Assembly (NCBI GenBank): GCA_020029455.1
Contig: JAIBJH010000087.1
Coordinates: forward strand, 1-9,847
DNA from: Hyphomicrobiales bacterium
Lineage (GTDB): Bacteria > Pseudomonadota > Alphaproteobacteria > Rhizobiales > Aestuariivirgaceae
Direction: 5' to 3'
Length of the DNA: 9,847 nucleotides
Position numbers and translations under genes: made by a program
Shown here: one piece after another, positions 1-5,574 of the stretch
Position numbering within the stretch: the first letter of the stretch is position 1
Layout: each line of letters opens with the position of its first letter
The notes under the pieces: model-generated
Told to the model about the DNA's origin: nothing
Seen by the model: only the letters and a program-made list of their open reading frames with translations
The model's database searches: none

Positions 1-98
1 GAAACTTCGCAATTCCCGATCATGTTGGCGGCGGCAGCTGGCGCTGCCAGAGCAACAGCCGCAACTGCGGCAAGCAGAAGACGTTTCGTGATAGCCAT
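1..98 (-). CDS. N-terminal part of an exported protein (signal peptide), truncated by window edge
   Basis: The first 32 codons of a minus-strand gene are visible and the rest lies off the left edge. Translation gives MAITKRLLLAAVAAVALAAP, then a short Ala run and NMIGNCEV. This is a textbook Sec signal peptide: a basic N-region (K5, R6), a hydrophobic Leu/Ala/Val core, and an Ala-Ala-Ala type signal peptidase I site around residues 22-25. The mature protein would start near A/N-M-I-G-N-C. The start is supported by an AGGGAG Shine-Dalgarno sequence (111 to 106 on the minus strand) 7 nt upstream of ATG, and by a TATGAT -10-like box further up. The mature N-terminus vaguely recalls periplasmic substrate-binding proteins of amino-acid ABC transporters in Hyphomicrobiales. 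That is a memory-based guess on very few residues, so no product is assigned. The gene is divergent from trhO. Confidence 0.75.
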   Translation of the reverse strand, partial: MAITKRLLLAAVAAVALAAPAAAANMIGNCEV

Positions 99-140
99 GA
101 TGATACTCCCTGTTGGCGTCCGTGGCGTTAAGCCTCTGCC

Positions 141-146
141 ATCATA
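141..146 (-). promoter_or_regulatory. candidate -10 box for the exported-protein gene
   Basis: Read on the minus strand this is TATGAT, matching five of six bases of the sigma-70 -10 consensus. It lies 42 nt upstream of the ATG at 98, which would give a 5' leader of about 35 nt. The -35 region would fall inside the inverted repeat at 159-179. A TTGCAA is present there but sits 20 nt away, further than the usual 16-18 nt, so the -35 assignment is weak. Confidence 0.3.
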
Positions 147-158
147 GAAGCGAAATTG

Positions 159-179
159 CAGGTGTTTTGCAAGCACCTG
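159..179. repeat. 21-bp inverted repeat / candidate operator between divergent genes
   Basis: The arms CAGGTG (159-164) and CACCTG (174-179) are perfect reverse complements. Pairing continues inward through one G-T wobble and two A-T pairs, giving a 9-bp stem with a 3-nt centre (T-G-C). It lies in the 115-127 nt divergent intergenic region, 46 nt upstream of the trhO ATG at 226 and 60 nt upstream of the exported-protein ATG at 98. It overlaps where the -35 element of the leftward gene should be. Its symmetry and position fit a dimeric repressor or activator site acting on one or both genes. No U-tract follows in either direction, so a terminator is unlikely. The binding protein is unknown. 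Confidence 0.45.
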
Positions 180-225
180 TAATGGCCTTGATTTTCCGAC
201 CCTACGCGCCGAAATGGCAGGCTGC

Positions 226-1137
226 ATGTTCAAGGTTGCAGCCTTCTACCGTTTTCACCGCCTTGCTGATCCGCCAGCCATCCGCGAACGGCTGATTCCG
301 GTCTTGCGAAGCCTTGGGACAAAGGGATCGGTGCTCCTGGCCCATGAAGGTGTGAACGGCACCATTGCCGGAATCTCGGAAACTGTCGAAAAGGCGCTGG
401 ATGCAATCGAAAAGCATTGTGGCCTGCCTGCGCTCGACCGCAAATACTCCGAGAGCCAGCATCTGCCCTTCCTGCGCATGAAGGTCCGGCTCAAGAAGGA
501 GATCGTGACAATCGGCGACGTGCCCGCAGATCCCAATGAGGTTGTAGGCGAATACGTCGAACCGAGGGATTGGAACGCCTTCATCAGCAATCCCGATGTG
601 ATTTTGATTGATGCCCGCAATGAATATGAGTTTCGTGTTAGCACATTCACGGATGCCATCGACCATGGAACTGAGAGTTTCAGTGAGTTCCCAGATTGGG
701 TGCGCAAGAACCTAGGCAGCTTGAAGGGCAAAAAGATTGCAACCTTCTGCACCGGCGGCATCCGCTGTGAAAAGGCAACCAGTTTCATGCGGTTGGAAGG
801 CTTTGAAAGCGTCTATCACCTCAAGGGTGGCATCCTGAAATATCTCGAGGAAATTCCGGCGAATGAAACCCGCTGGCAGGGTGGCTGCTTCGTTTTTGAT
901 GGGCGCGTTGCCGTTGGCCACGGTCTCAAACCGCTCGACTTCTCTATATGCCACGGTTGTCTGATGCCGGTCTCGGCCGATGATCGGCGCTCGCCGCTTT
1001 ATGATGAGGGCGTCTGTTGTCCGGCCTGCGCTTCATCGCTTACTGAAACCCAGAAATCATCTAATCGTGAGAGGCAGAAGCAATATGAACTTGCTACTGC
1101 TCGCGGCAAGCGCCACCTTGGCCCTAGGGAAGGATGA
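226..1137 (+). CDS. trhO: tRNA uridine(34) 5-hydroxylase TrhO (rhodanese-domain protein, YceA family)
   Basis: TrhO family proteins carry out oxygen-dependent hydroxylation of uridine 34 at the wobble position of certain tRNAs, giving ho5U, a cytoplasmic decoding modification. The product is 303 aa from the ATG at 226, in the usual range for the shorter alphaproteobacterial members. Visible parts in order are an N-terminal acylphosphatase-like region (VAAFYRF near residue 4, then LLAHEGVNGTIAG), a central rhodanese domain (about residues 113-210) with the active-site loop CTGGIRCEKA, whose first Cys is residue 175, and a C-terminal Cys cluster (CHGC at 242-245, CPAC at 265-268) that probably binds zinc. 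An in-frame ATG at 214 adds four residues. I prefer 226 because homologues begin just before VAAFYRF and a weak GGCAGG lies 4 nt upstream, but 214 cannot be excluded. The VOC gene follows after 4 nt, so the two probably share one transcript. Confidence 0.93.
   Translation: MFKVAAFYRFHRLADPPAIRERLIPVLRSLGTKGSVLLAHEGVNGTIAGISETVEKALDAIEKHCGLPALDRKYSESQHLPFLRMKVRLKKEIVTIGDVPADPNEVVGEYVEPRDWNAFISNPDVILIDARNEYEFRVSTFTDAIDHGTESFSEFPDWVRKNLGSLKGKKIATFCTGGIRCEKATSFMRLEGFESVYHLKGGILKYLEEIPANETRWQGGCFVFDGRVAVGHGLKPLDFSICHGCLMPVSADDRRSPLYDEGVCCPACASSLTETQKSSNRERQKQYELATARGKRHLGPREG
1126..1134 (+). promoter_or_regulatory. Shine-Dalgarno that fixes the TTG start of the VOC gene
   Basis: AGGGAAGGA lies inside the last codons of trhO, ending 7 nt before the TTG at 1142. 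It is the strongest Shine-Dalgarno in this part of the window. It supports the TTG start rather than the upstream in-frame ATG at 1085, which has no comparable site. Its position over the trhO stop codon also suggests translational coupling. Confidence 0.6.
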
Positions 1138-1141
1138 ATCA

Positions 1142-1537
1142 TTGCTGCTCTACATCACCGTGGGAACAAATGATCTGAAGCGCGCGGGAATTTTCTACGA
1201 TGCCGTGCTGGCAACGGTTGGCATGGTCCGCAAGCTCACAAATGAAAAGGAGCTTGGCTATGGTCTTGCCACTCCTGACGACAGGACACGTGAGCGATTC
1301 TTCTATGTCACGAAGCCATTTCTCGAATACCCTGCGACATGGGGTAACGGCACTTTGGTCGCCTTGAAGGCGCCATCACGCAAGATCGTCGATGCCTTCC
1401 ATGACGCAGCAGTTGCCAATGGTGGAACCGATGATGGTGCGCCCGGCCTCAGGCCCTATCACGCCAATTTCTATTCGTGTTACGTGCGCGACCCAGACGG
1501 CAACAAGCTCAGCGCGGTGTGTGAGGCGGTTGAGTAA
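1142..1537 (+). CDS. VOC-superfamily (glyoxalase/bleomycin-resistance fold) protein
   Basis: A 131-aa single-domain protein of the vicinal oxygen chelate superfamily. It opens with a beta-alpha unit (YITVGTNDLKRAGIFYDAVL) and ends with the typical second half: an alpha helix (IVDAFHDAAVANGG), then GLRPYHANFYSCYVRDPDGN and a final strand LSAVCE. The member function is unknown. VOC proteins include glyoxalases, dioxygenases and drug-binding proteins. The metal-ligand position that is often His in the first strand is Tyr here (LLYITVG), so metal-dependent catalysis is uncertain. The start is TTG at 1142, which has an excellent Shine-Dalgarno at 7 nt and gives the normal family length and N-terminus. 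Starting at ATG 1085 would add a pseudo signal peptide translated from the overlapping trhO 3' end. The gene sits 4 nt after the trhO stop codon, so the two likely form an operon, but the functional link is unknown. Confidence 0.85.
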   Translation: MLLYITVGTNDLKRAGIFYDAVLATVGMVRKLTNEKELGYGLATPDDRTRERFFYVTKPFLEYPATWGNGTLVALKAPSRKIVDAFHDAAVANGGTDDGAPGLRPYHANFYSCYVRDPDGNKLSAVCEAVE

Positions 1538-1602
1538 TCAGGGCGCTGCTGCTTTGACGCGGTCCTCCCGCGCCGAAGATCGCCATCAAATGGAAACAGA
1601 GA

Positions 1603-1620
1603 GCCGGGATCGGTCCCGGC
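1603..1620. terminator. GC-rich hairpin between convergent genes, candidate bidirectional terminator
   Basis: GCCGGGA (1603-1609) and TCCCGGC (1614-1620) form a perfect 7-bp stem closed by a TCGG loop. It lies 65 nt after the VOC stop and about 100 nt after the end of the leftward coiled-coil gene, in the gap where two transcripts converge. On the plus strand it is followed by a C-rich stretch. On the minus strand it is followed by a pyrimidine-rich TCTCTGTTTCC, a weak U-tract. It is therefore a better terminator for the minus-strand gene, and imperfect for both. The rest of 1538-1720 shows no gene or other clear element. Confidence 0.45.
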
Positions 1621-1720
1621 CCCCAAGTAATTGATGTGCATGCCTATGGGTGTAAGCTCCACCGCAGCACGGCAGCTTTGCCCGTGATTTCTTTCCGGCG
1701 GGTTCCGCTGCGACCGTCCC

Positions 1721-2632
1721 TTAGCCCTCCGTCTCGGTAACAGGAAGTACGATCTTCCCTTCGAGCAGATGGTCAACTTCCGTGCGGACTTCATCAGTCA
1801 CAGGCTTGTTGGCTGCAGCTTCAAGCGCGGCTATGGCTTCTGCCTCTGCCTCTGTCGCGGCGGCTGCGGCGGCCTCAGCCTCTGCGGCGGCGGCGGTTGC
1901 GTCGGCCTCAAGAGTTGTAAGGTCAATGTCAGCGAGATCAGTCTCCGCTTCCGCCAATTTAGTTACAGCAGCACTTAGCTTTTCTTTCAGCGTCGCCACC
2001 TCTGCTTCAGCCTCGGCATAAGTGGGATCGGTTGGGGCGAGGGCCGCCAAGTCTGCCTCGGCAGTTAGCAAGTCACCCTCCAGCGTGGTAATATCGGTTT
2101 TGAGTTTCGATATTGTCTCGCCCAAACTGTCGACCAACTCTTTTGCATCCGCAAGTTCCTTCGCGGCTGCTTCTGCTTCGGCTTTAGCTGCTGCGGCAGC
2201 ATCCTCTGCTGCTGTCGCCTCAGCGTCTTCAATGAAGTATGTGCGCAACTTGCCAATCCGCGAATTGGGAGCAGCATGTGCGAAGGCGGCCGCACTGGCA
2301 TGTGCGGCATTCAAAGCCCCCATGGCACTGGCCAGCTTGCCCTTCCCCTTGGGCTCGGACTCTTCTTCAGTAACTTCCGTTGACTTGGCTTTCACCGCTG
2401 ATATTGCCTCGGCCTTCTTGGCTGCACCAAATGAAGAAGCTGTTGCGCCCTTGCTCGACTTCGCACTCCCTTCGCCTACAGCCTTGCCACCGGCAGCCGA
2501 CCCCTTGCCACCACCCTTACCCGCGCCAGCGAATGCCTTGCTGCCAGATCCATCAAATATGCCGAGGCCCGAAACGGGCAAAAAAACCAATGTAGAGGCA
2601 AGCGCGAAAGAGACGAGAAATTTCGTACGCAT
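1721..2632 (-). CDS. exported Ala-rich coiled-coil protein of unknown function
   Basis: A 303-aa protein I do not recognise as a named family. Residues 1-35 look like a Sec signal peptide (basic MRTK, a hydrophobic FLVSFALASTLVFLPVSGLG core, cleavage plausibly after KAFA). Next comes a Gly/Ser/Lys-rich low-complexity segment (36-65) and a linker with acidic EVTEEESE. A distinct segment at about 100-132 (ALNAAHAS, then APNSRIGKLRTY) looks conserved rather than low-complexity. From about 135 to 275 it is almost entirely Ala, Glu, Asp, Leu, Lys and Thr with heptad-like spacing, predicting long coiled coils broken near residues 199-206 (APTDPTYA). A short tail follows (VDHLLEGKIVLPVTETEG). ATG 2632 is preceded by ACGGAG about 8 nt upstream. 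It lies downstream of ppc on the same strand but 133 nt away, so it probably has its own promoter. It is likely periplasmic or envelope-associated; a structural or spacer role is only inference. Confidence 0.8.
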   Translation of the reverse strand: MRTKFLVSFALASTLVFLPVSGLGIFDGSGSKAFAGAGKGGGKGSAAGGKAVGEGSAKSSKGATASSFGAAKKAEAISAVKAKSTEVTEEESEPKGKGKLASAMGALNAAHASAAAFAHAAPNSRIGKLRTYFIEDAEATAAEDAAAAAKAEAEAAAKELADAKELVDSLGETISKLKTDITTLEGDLLTAEADLAALAPTDPTYAEAEAEVATLKEKLSAAVTKLAEAETDLADIDLTTLEADATAAAAEAEAAAAAATEAEAEAIAALEAAANKPVTDEVRTEVDHLLEGKIVLPVTETEG

Positions 2633-2696
2633 GTTTGGGCTCCGTTAATCGTGCCCGAATGTTGCCGCAGAGTGCCTGATCAAGTTGCTAACGGCG

Positions 2697-2714
2697 CCGC
2701 TAAAAATTTAGTGG
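2697..2714. repeat. AT-centred 18-bp palindrome upstream of the coiled-coil gene
   Basis: The core CTAAAAATTTAG is flanked by CCG and TGG, giving eight complementary pairs (one of them G-T) around a central AA. It lies 65-82 nt upstream of the coiled-coil gene start and about 50 nt beyond the ppc stop codon. It could be an operator or AT-rich promoter element for the coiled-coil gene. It could also contribute to ppc termination, since the minus strand carries a TTTTT run inside the palindrome, though not after a GC stem. The rest of 2633-2765 shows no convincing gene and no clear sigma-70 promoter pair. Confidence 0.3.
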
Positions 2715-2765
2715 ACGCGGTAGCTAAATCTTGCATGGTAAATCCGCAGCGCGCGGAAGCCAGCT

Positions 2766-5471
2766 TCAGCCCGTCCAGCCCAATCCAGCCGCCACGCAAT
2801 TCATCGTCGCCAGCAACGGCATGTTGAGCGCTTCCTTGCCTTTCGCTTCACGCGTTTCGCGCAAAAGCTGCACTTGCCAGCGGTTGGCCTGGTCCACCAT
2901 GGGCCGCACCCGGTCAAAGCGGCGGCGGAATCCCTGGAAGCGTTCACATAGCATCTTGGAGCCTGCCAGTTCCTGCATCACCTTCGCCGTACGCTTATGC
3001 TCGTGGCGAATGAGCGCATAAAGCCGCTCTGCACCCACACGGTCAGGCACCAGCGAGGCATAGCGTTCCGCCACATCCATATCGGCGAGGTAGAGCGATT
3101 TCTCAACTTCATCGACGGCGAGCCGGAATCCAGGCGACTTGAGGAACATACCGCGCAACAGCTTGAGGCCTTCTCCGCCCCGCGCCGAAAGAAAATCGTC
3201 CAGCGCATAGCCAAGCCCATACCATCCTGTCAGCAGATGCCGGTTCTGGCTCCAGGCGAAGACCCATGGAATGGCGCGCAGATCGGCAATGCCCTTTGCT
3301 CCGAAGCGCCGCGATGGCCGCGAACCGATCTTGAGCAGTGCCAATTCCTCAACAGGGCTCGCCGCTTGGAAATAATCGAGTAGCGCCGGGTCCTCGGCCA
3401 GCTTGCGATAGGCGCGATAGGATAGCCGCGCGATGTCCTCCACCGCTTGCTGGTGCTCCGGAACCAACTTCTGTTCCGGTTCCCGCACCGACTTAAGCGT
3501 ATGCAGGAGAACGCTGGATGTGAGAACTTCGAGATTGTTGAGCGCCGTGCCGCGGTTGGCAAATTTGAGGGAGACGACTTCGCCCTGCTCCGTCACGCGC
3601 ATGCGCCCACCGACCGTTCCCACCGGCTGCGCTGCAATGGCGCGTCCCGTTGGCGCACCGCCGCGTGACACCGAGCCACCACGGCCATGGAAGAAGCGTA
3701 CGGGCACGCCAGCTTCCCTGCCGATGGCGACCAAGCCGCGCTGGGCTTCAAACAACTCGAAGCTGGCGCAGAAGAAGCCGCCATCCTTGTTGGAGTCGGA
3801 ATAGCCCAGCATAATCTCTTGCGCCCCGCCCTGCGCCGCGATGGACGAGCGCACCACGGACCTTGCCAGAAGATCGCGCATGATGGCCGGTGCGGCGCGC
3901 AGGTCTTCGATGGTTTCAAACAGGGGAACGACGCGGAGCCGGCATGTTTCCCGTGCTGTCGGATCGGCAAAGAGTCCACAGAGTTTTGCCAGAAGATAAA
4001 CACCCAGTATGTCATCGGCGCTCTGGGTCATGGAAAGAATGAAGGCGCCAATCGCTGCGGGATCAGGCCCGTCCAGCGTTTCACGCACGAGGTCGAGAAG
4101 ACCAAGCAGCTCGCTCGCCTCATCGCTCATGTTCTGGAAGCGCGGCAAGAAGCCCATGGGCTTTTCAAGCTCGGCCGTGAGCCAGTCGCTCCAGGCCGCT
4201 TCGCCAGGCGCCGGACCCTCATCCGCTGCAAGTGGATTGAGTTTCTTCCACACCTCCCGAAGGACCCGGTTAACGACCGTGCTGTTCTGCCTGAGGTCAA
4301 GACTTGCCGTGCGGAATCCGAAAATCTGAACTTCCCAGCGCGCCGGCCGCACATGCTGACTGGCAAGTCCAGCCGTGTTCATGTCTACCAACATCTGCTC
4401 TGCTTGCCTCAGCAGACCCTCTAGCTCGGCCACGCTGGCGATGGGCGTTCCGCCATTCGGGCTTTCCGTGGCTTCCGTGCGAACCAGCAATGCCGAAAAG
4501 AACTGGCGGAAGGGTTCATTGGTGTTGCGCCGTAGGATTACCTCACGGCACCCCGATTTCTTGAGTTGCTCATCCAGCAATTCCCTGAAGGCAGGCGTTG
4601 GCGCAATTTCGATGCTGCTGAGGGAGATGAGTTGCGCCAGGTCGCGCAAGCGCCTGCAGACGCGGTCCACAGCCGCAGCCCTGTTTTGCCTGAGCGCATT
4701 CCGCGTTACGTCGACAGTGACAAACGGATTGCCATCCCTGTCGCCGCCAATCCAGGAGGCATAGGAAAGCGGTGGCCTCACGTCATACTTGAGCTCCGGA
4801 TAGTGCCTGTAAAGCGCCGCGCGCAACTGTTCACATAGTGCTGGCGTGCGGTCAAATAGCGTTTCGCGGAAGAAGTAGAGGCCCCAGGCGATTTCGCTTT
4901 CCACTGTGGGCTTTTCAAGCCGCACTTCTCCGGTGAGCCACAGAAGGTCGATTTCATTTTTGAGTGCTGCAAGCAGCGTGTGCCGCTCGCGCGGCGTCCA
5001 GCGCGGGCTCTCAAGCTCATAGAGCTTGAGATAGATGCGACGATGGATTTCCAGCACCGTGACACGTTTGGCCTCAGTGGGATGGGCCGTGATGGTAGGC
5101 CCAACATCCAGCGCTTCAAGCACCTGACCCACGGTTTCAGGTTCGACACCAAGAGCCGCCGCCTGGCCGAGTGCATGCGAGAACGAGCCGATCACTTCAT
5201 CAGGTCCGCCCTGCCGCTCGATCTCACGGCGATTACGCATCGAGGCGTTTTCCTCGGCGATGTTCATGAGCTGCAGCCAGATGCCGATCACCTGCAAGGC
5301 GTGTTCAACGAGGTGCTCGGGAATCCCCGAAGCCATCTCCGGGTCATCGAGAATGGTGAGCACAGAAGGCTCGCGCTGCTTGATCACCTGGCGCAGCAGG
5401 TCGCGCAAAGTCTCGGTGATGCCCTCGATGTAGGACGTATCTTCGAGGATGGATTGAGCCTGAATATTCAT
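2766..5471 (-). CDS. ppc: phosphoenolpyruvate carboxylase
   Basis: PEPC carboxylates phosphoenolpyruvate with bicarbonate to oxaloacetate and phosphate, the main cytosolic anaplerotic step feeding the TCA cycle. The product is 901 aa from ATG 5471, full length for the bacterial type. Diagnostic motifs in order are ITAHPTEAKR (catalytic His130), GGDRDGNP (from 243), GYSDSNKDGG (about 556-565), FHGRGGSVSRGGAPTGR (His595, Arg597 and Arg603; Arg603 corresponds to E. coli Arg587), GSRPSRR (from 716) and AIPWVFAWSQNR (from 733). All active-site motifs look intact. The C-terminus is unusual: the family normally ends Asn-Thr-Gly, with that Asn (E. coli Asn881) binding the inhibitor aspartate, whereas this protein ends GLGWTG. 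The ATG at 5471 has only a weak Shine-Dalgarno. In-frame upstream starts (ATG 5522, TTG 5534) would add up to 21 non-homologous-looking residues and reach into the divergent promoter region, so 5471 is preferred. It is divergent from the ABC-F gene. Confidence 0.96.
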   Translation of the reverse strand: MNIQAQSILEDTSYIEGITETLRDLLRQVIKQREPSVLTILDDPEMASGIPEHLVEHALQVIGIWLQLMNIAEENASMRNRREIERQGGPDEVIGSFSHALGQAAALGVEPETVGQVLEALDVGPTITAHPTEAKRVTVLEIHRRIYLKLYELESPRWTPRERHTLLAALKNEIDLLWLTGEVRLEKPTVESEIAWGLYFFRETLFDRTPALCEQLRAALYRHYPELKYDVRPPLSYASWIGGDRDGNPFVTVDVTRNALRQNRAAAVDRVCRRLRDLAQLISLSSIEIAPTPAFRELLDEQLKKSGCREVILRRNTNEPFRQFFSALLVRTEATESPNGGTPIASVAELEGLLRQAEQMLVDMNTAGLASQHVRPARWEVQIFGFRTASLDLRQNSTVVNRVLREVWKKLNPLAADEGPAPGEAAWSDWLTAELEKPMGFLPRFQNMSDEASELLGLLDLVRETLDGPDPAAIGAFILSMTQSADDILGVYLLAKLCGLFADPTARETCRLRVVPLFETIEDLRAAPAIMRDLLARSVVRSSIAAQGGAQEIMLGYSDSNKDGGFFCASFELFEAQRGLVAIGREAGVPVRFFHGRGGSVSRGGAPTGRAIAAQPVGTVGGRMRVTEQGEVVSLKFANRGTALNNLEVLTSSVLLHTLKSVREPEQKLVPEHQQAVEDIARLSYRAYRKLAEDPALLDYFQAASPVEELALLKIGSRPSRRFGAKGIADLRAIPWVFAWSQNRHLLTGWYGLGYALDDFLSARGGEGLKLLRGMFLKSPGFRLAVDEVEKSLYLADMDVAERYASLVPDRVGAERLYALIRHEHKRTAKVMQELAGSKMLCERFQGFRRRFDRVRPMVDQANRWQVQLLRETREAKGKEALNMPLLATMNCVAAGLGWTG

Positions 5472-5482
5472 GTGCCGTAGCG

Positions 5483-5492
5483 GTTTTGAGCA
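5483..5492 (-). promoter_or_regulatory. 10-mer element in the ppc leader, mate of 5550-5559
   Basis: Read on the ppc strand this is TGCTCAAAAC, ending 11 nt before the ppc ATG. An almost identical 10-mer, TGCTCAGAAC, occurs on the opposite strand 15 nt before the ABC-F ATG. The pair forms an inverted repeat separated by 57 nt, with one mismatch that is still a wobble pair. It could be a shared regulator site or a leader element. Chance similarity cannot be excluded for a 9/10 match. Confidence 0.25.
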
Positions 5493-5549
5493 GCGTACCT
5501 CATGACTTGTGCACCGCAACATGGCCGTCGTCAATTGGTTTGCTGCAAA

Positions 5550-5559
5550 TGCTCAGAAC
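5550..5559 (+). promoter_or_regulatory. 10-mer element in the ABC-F leader, mate of 5483-5492
   Basis: TGCTCAGAAC lies 15 nt upstream of the ABC-F ATG and mirrors TGCTCAAAAC upstream of ppc. The bases between the element and the start (GTTTATCCAACGCCC) contain no Shine-Dalgarno, so the mRNA leader may be short or translation may be initiated weakly. Confidence 0.25.
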
Positions 5560-5574
5560 GTTTATCCAACGCCC

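Noticed and set aside
1782..2648. Long Ser/Ala-rich plus-strand open frames opposite the coiled-coil gene (possible antisense gene)
   Set aside because: They are the reverse complement of GCN/GAN-rich codons, which automatically read as Ser/Ala codons without stops. The frame is interrupted by a stop near 2021 and there is no independent domain or good ribosome site. The minus strand has a signal peptide and ribosome site and is the real gene.
2756..2767. Small hairpin GAAGC-CA-GCTTC at the ppc stop codon
   Set aside because: A 5-bp stem with a 2-nt loop overlapping the coding end and lacking a U-tract is not a credible terminator.
4980..5480. Plus-strand 166-codon open frame inside ppc
   Set aside because: It lies wholly opposite a well-conserved catalytic part of ppc, has no recognisable motif, and is expected by chance in GC-rich coding DNA.
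5506..5534. TTGACG followed by CACAAG as a ppc promoter
   Set aside because: The -35-like hexamer on the minus strand is good, but nothing resembling a -10 box sits at 16-18 nt, so no promoter was called.
5472..5574. Possible Na+-sensing or nhaA-type riboswitch ahead of the antiporter operon
   Set aside because: There is no intergenic space directly before nhaD or nhaA, and the 103-nt gap before the ABC-F gene shows no multi-stem structure I can recognise. Only the mirrored 10-mer was kept.
5509..5574. 22-residue N-terminal extension of the ABC-F protein
   Set aside because: The family N-terminus begins at ATG 5575; the extension has no family resemblance, no ribosome site, and overlaps the divergent control region.
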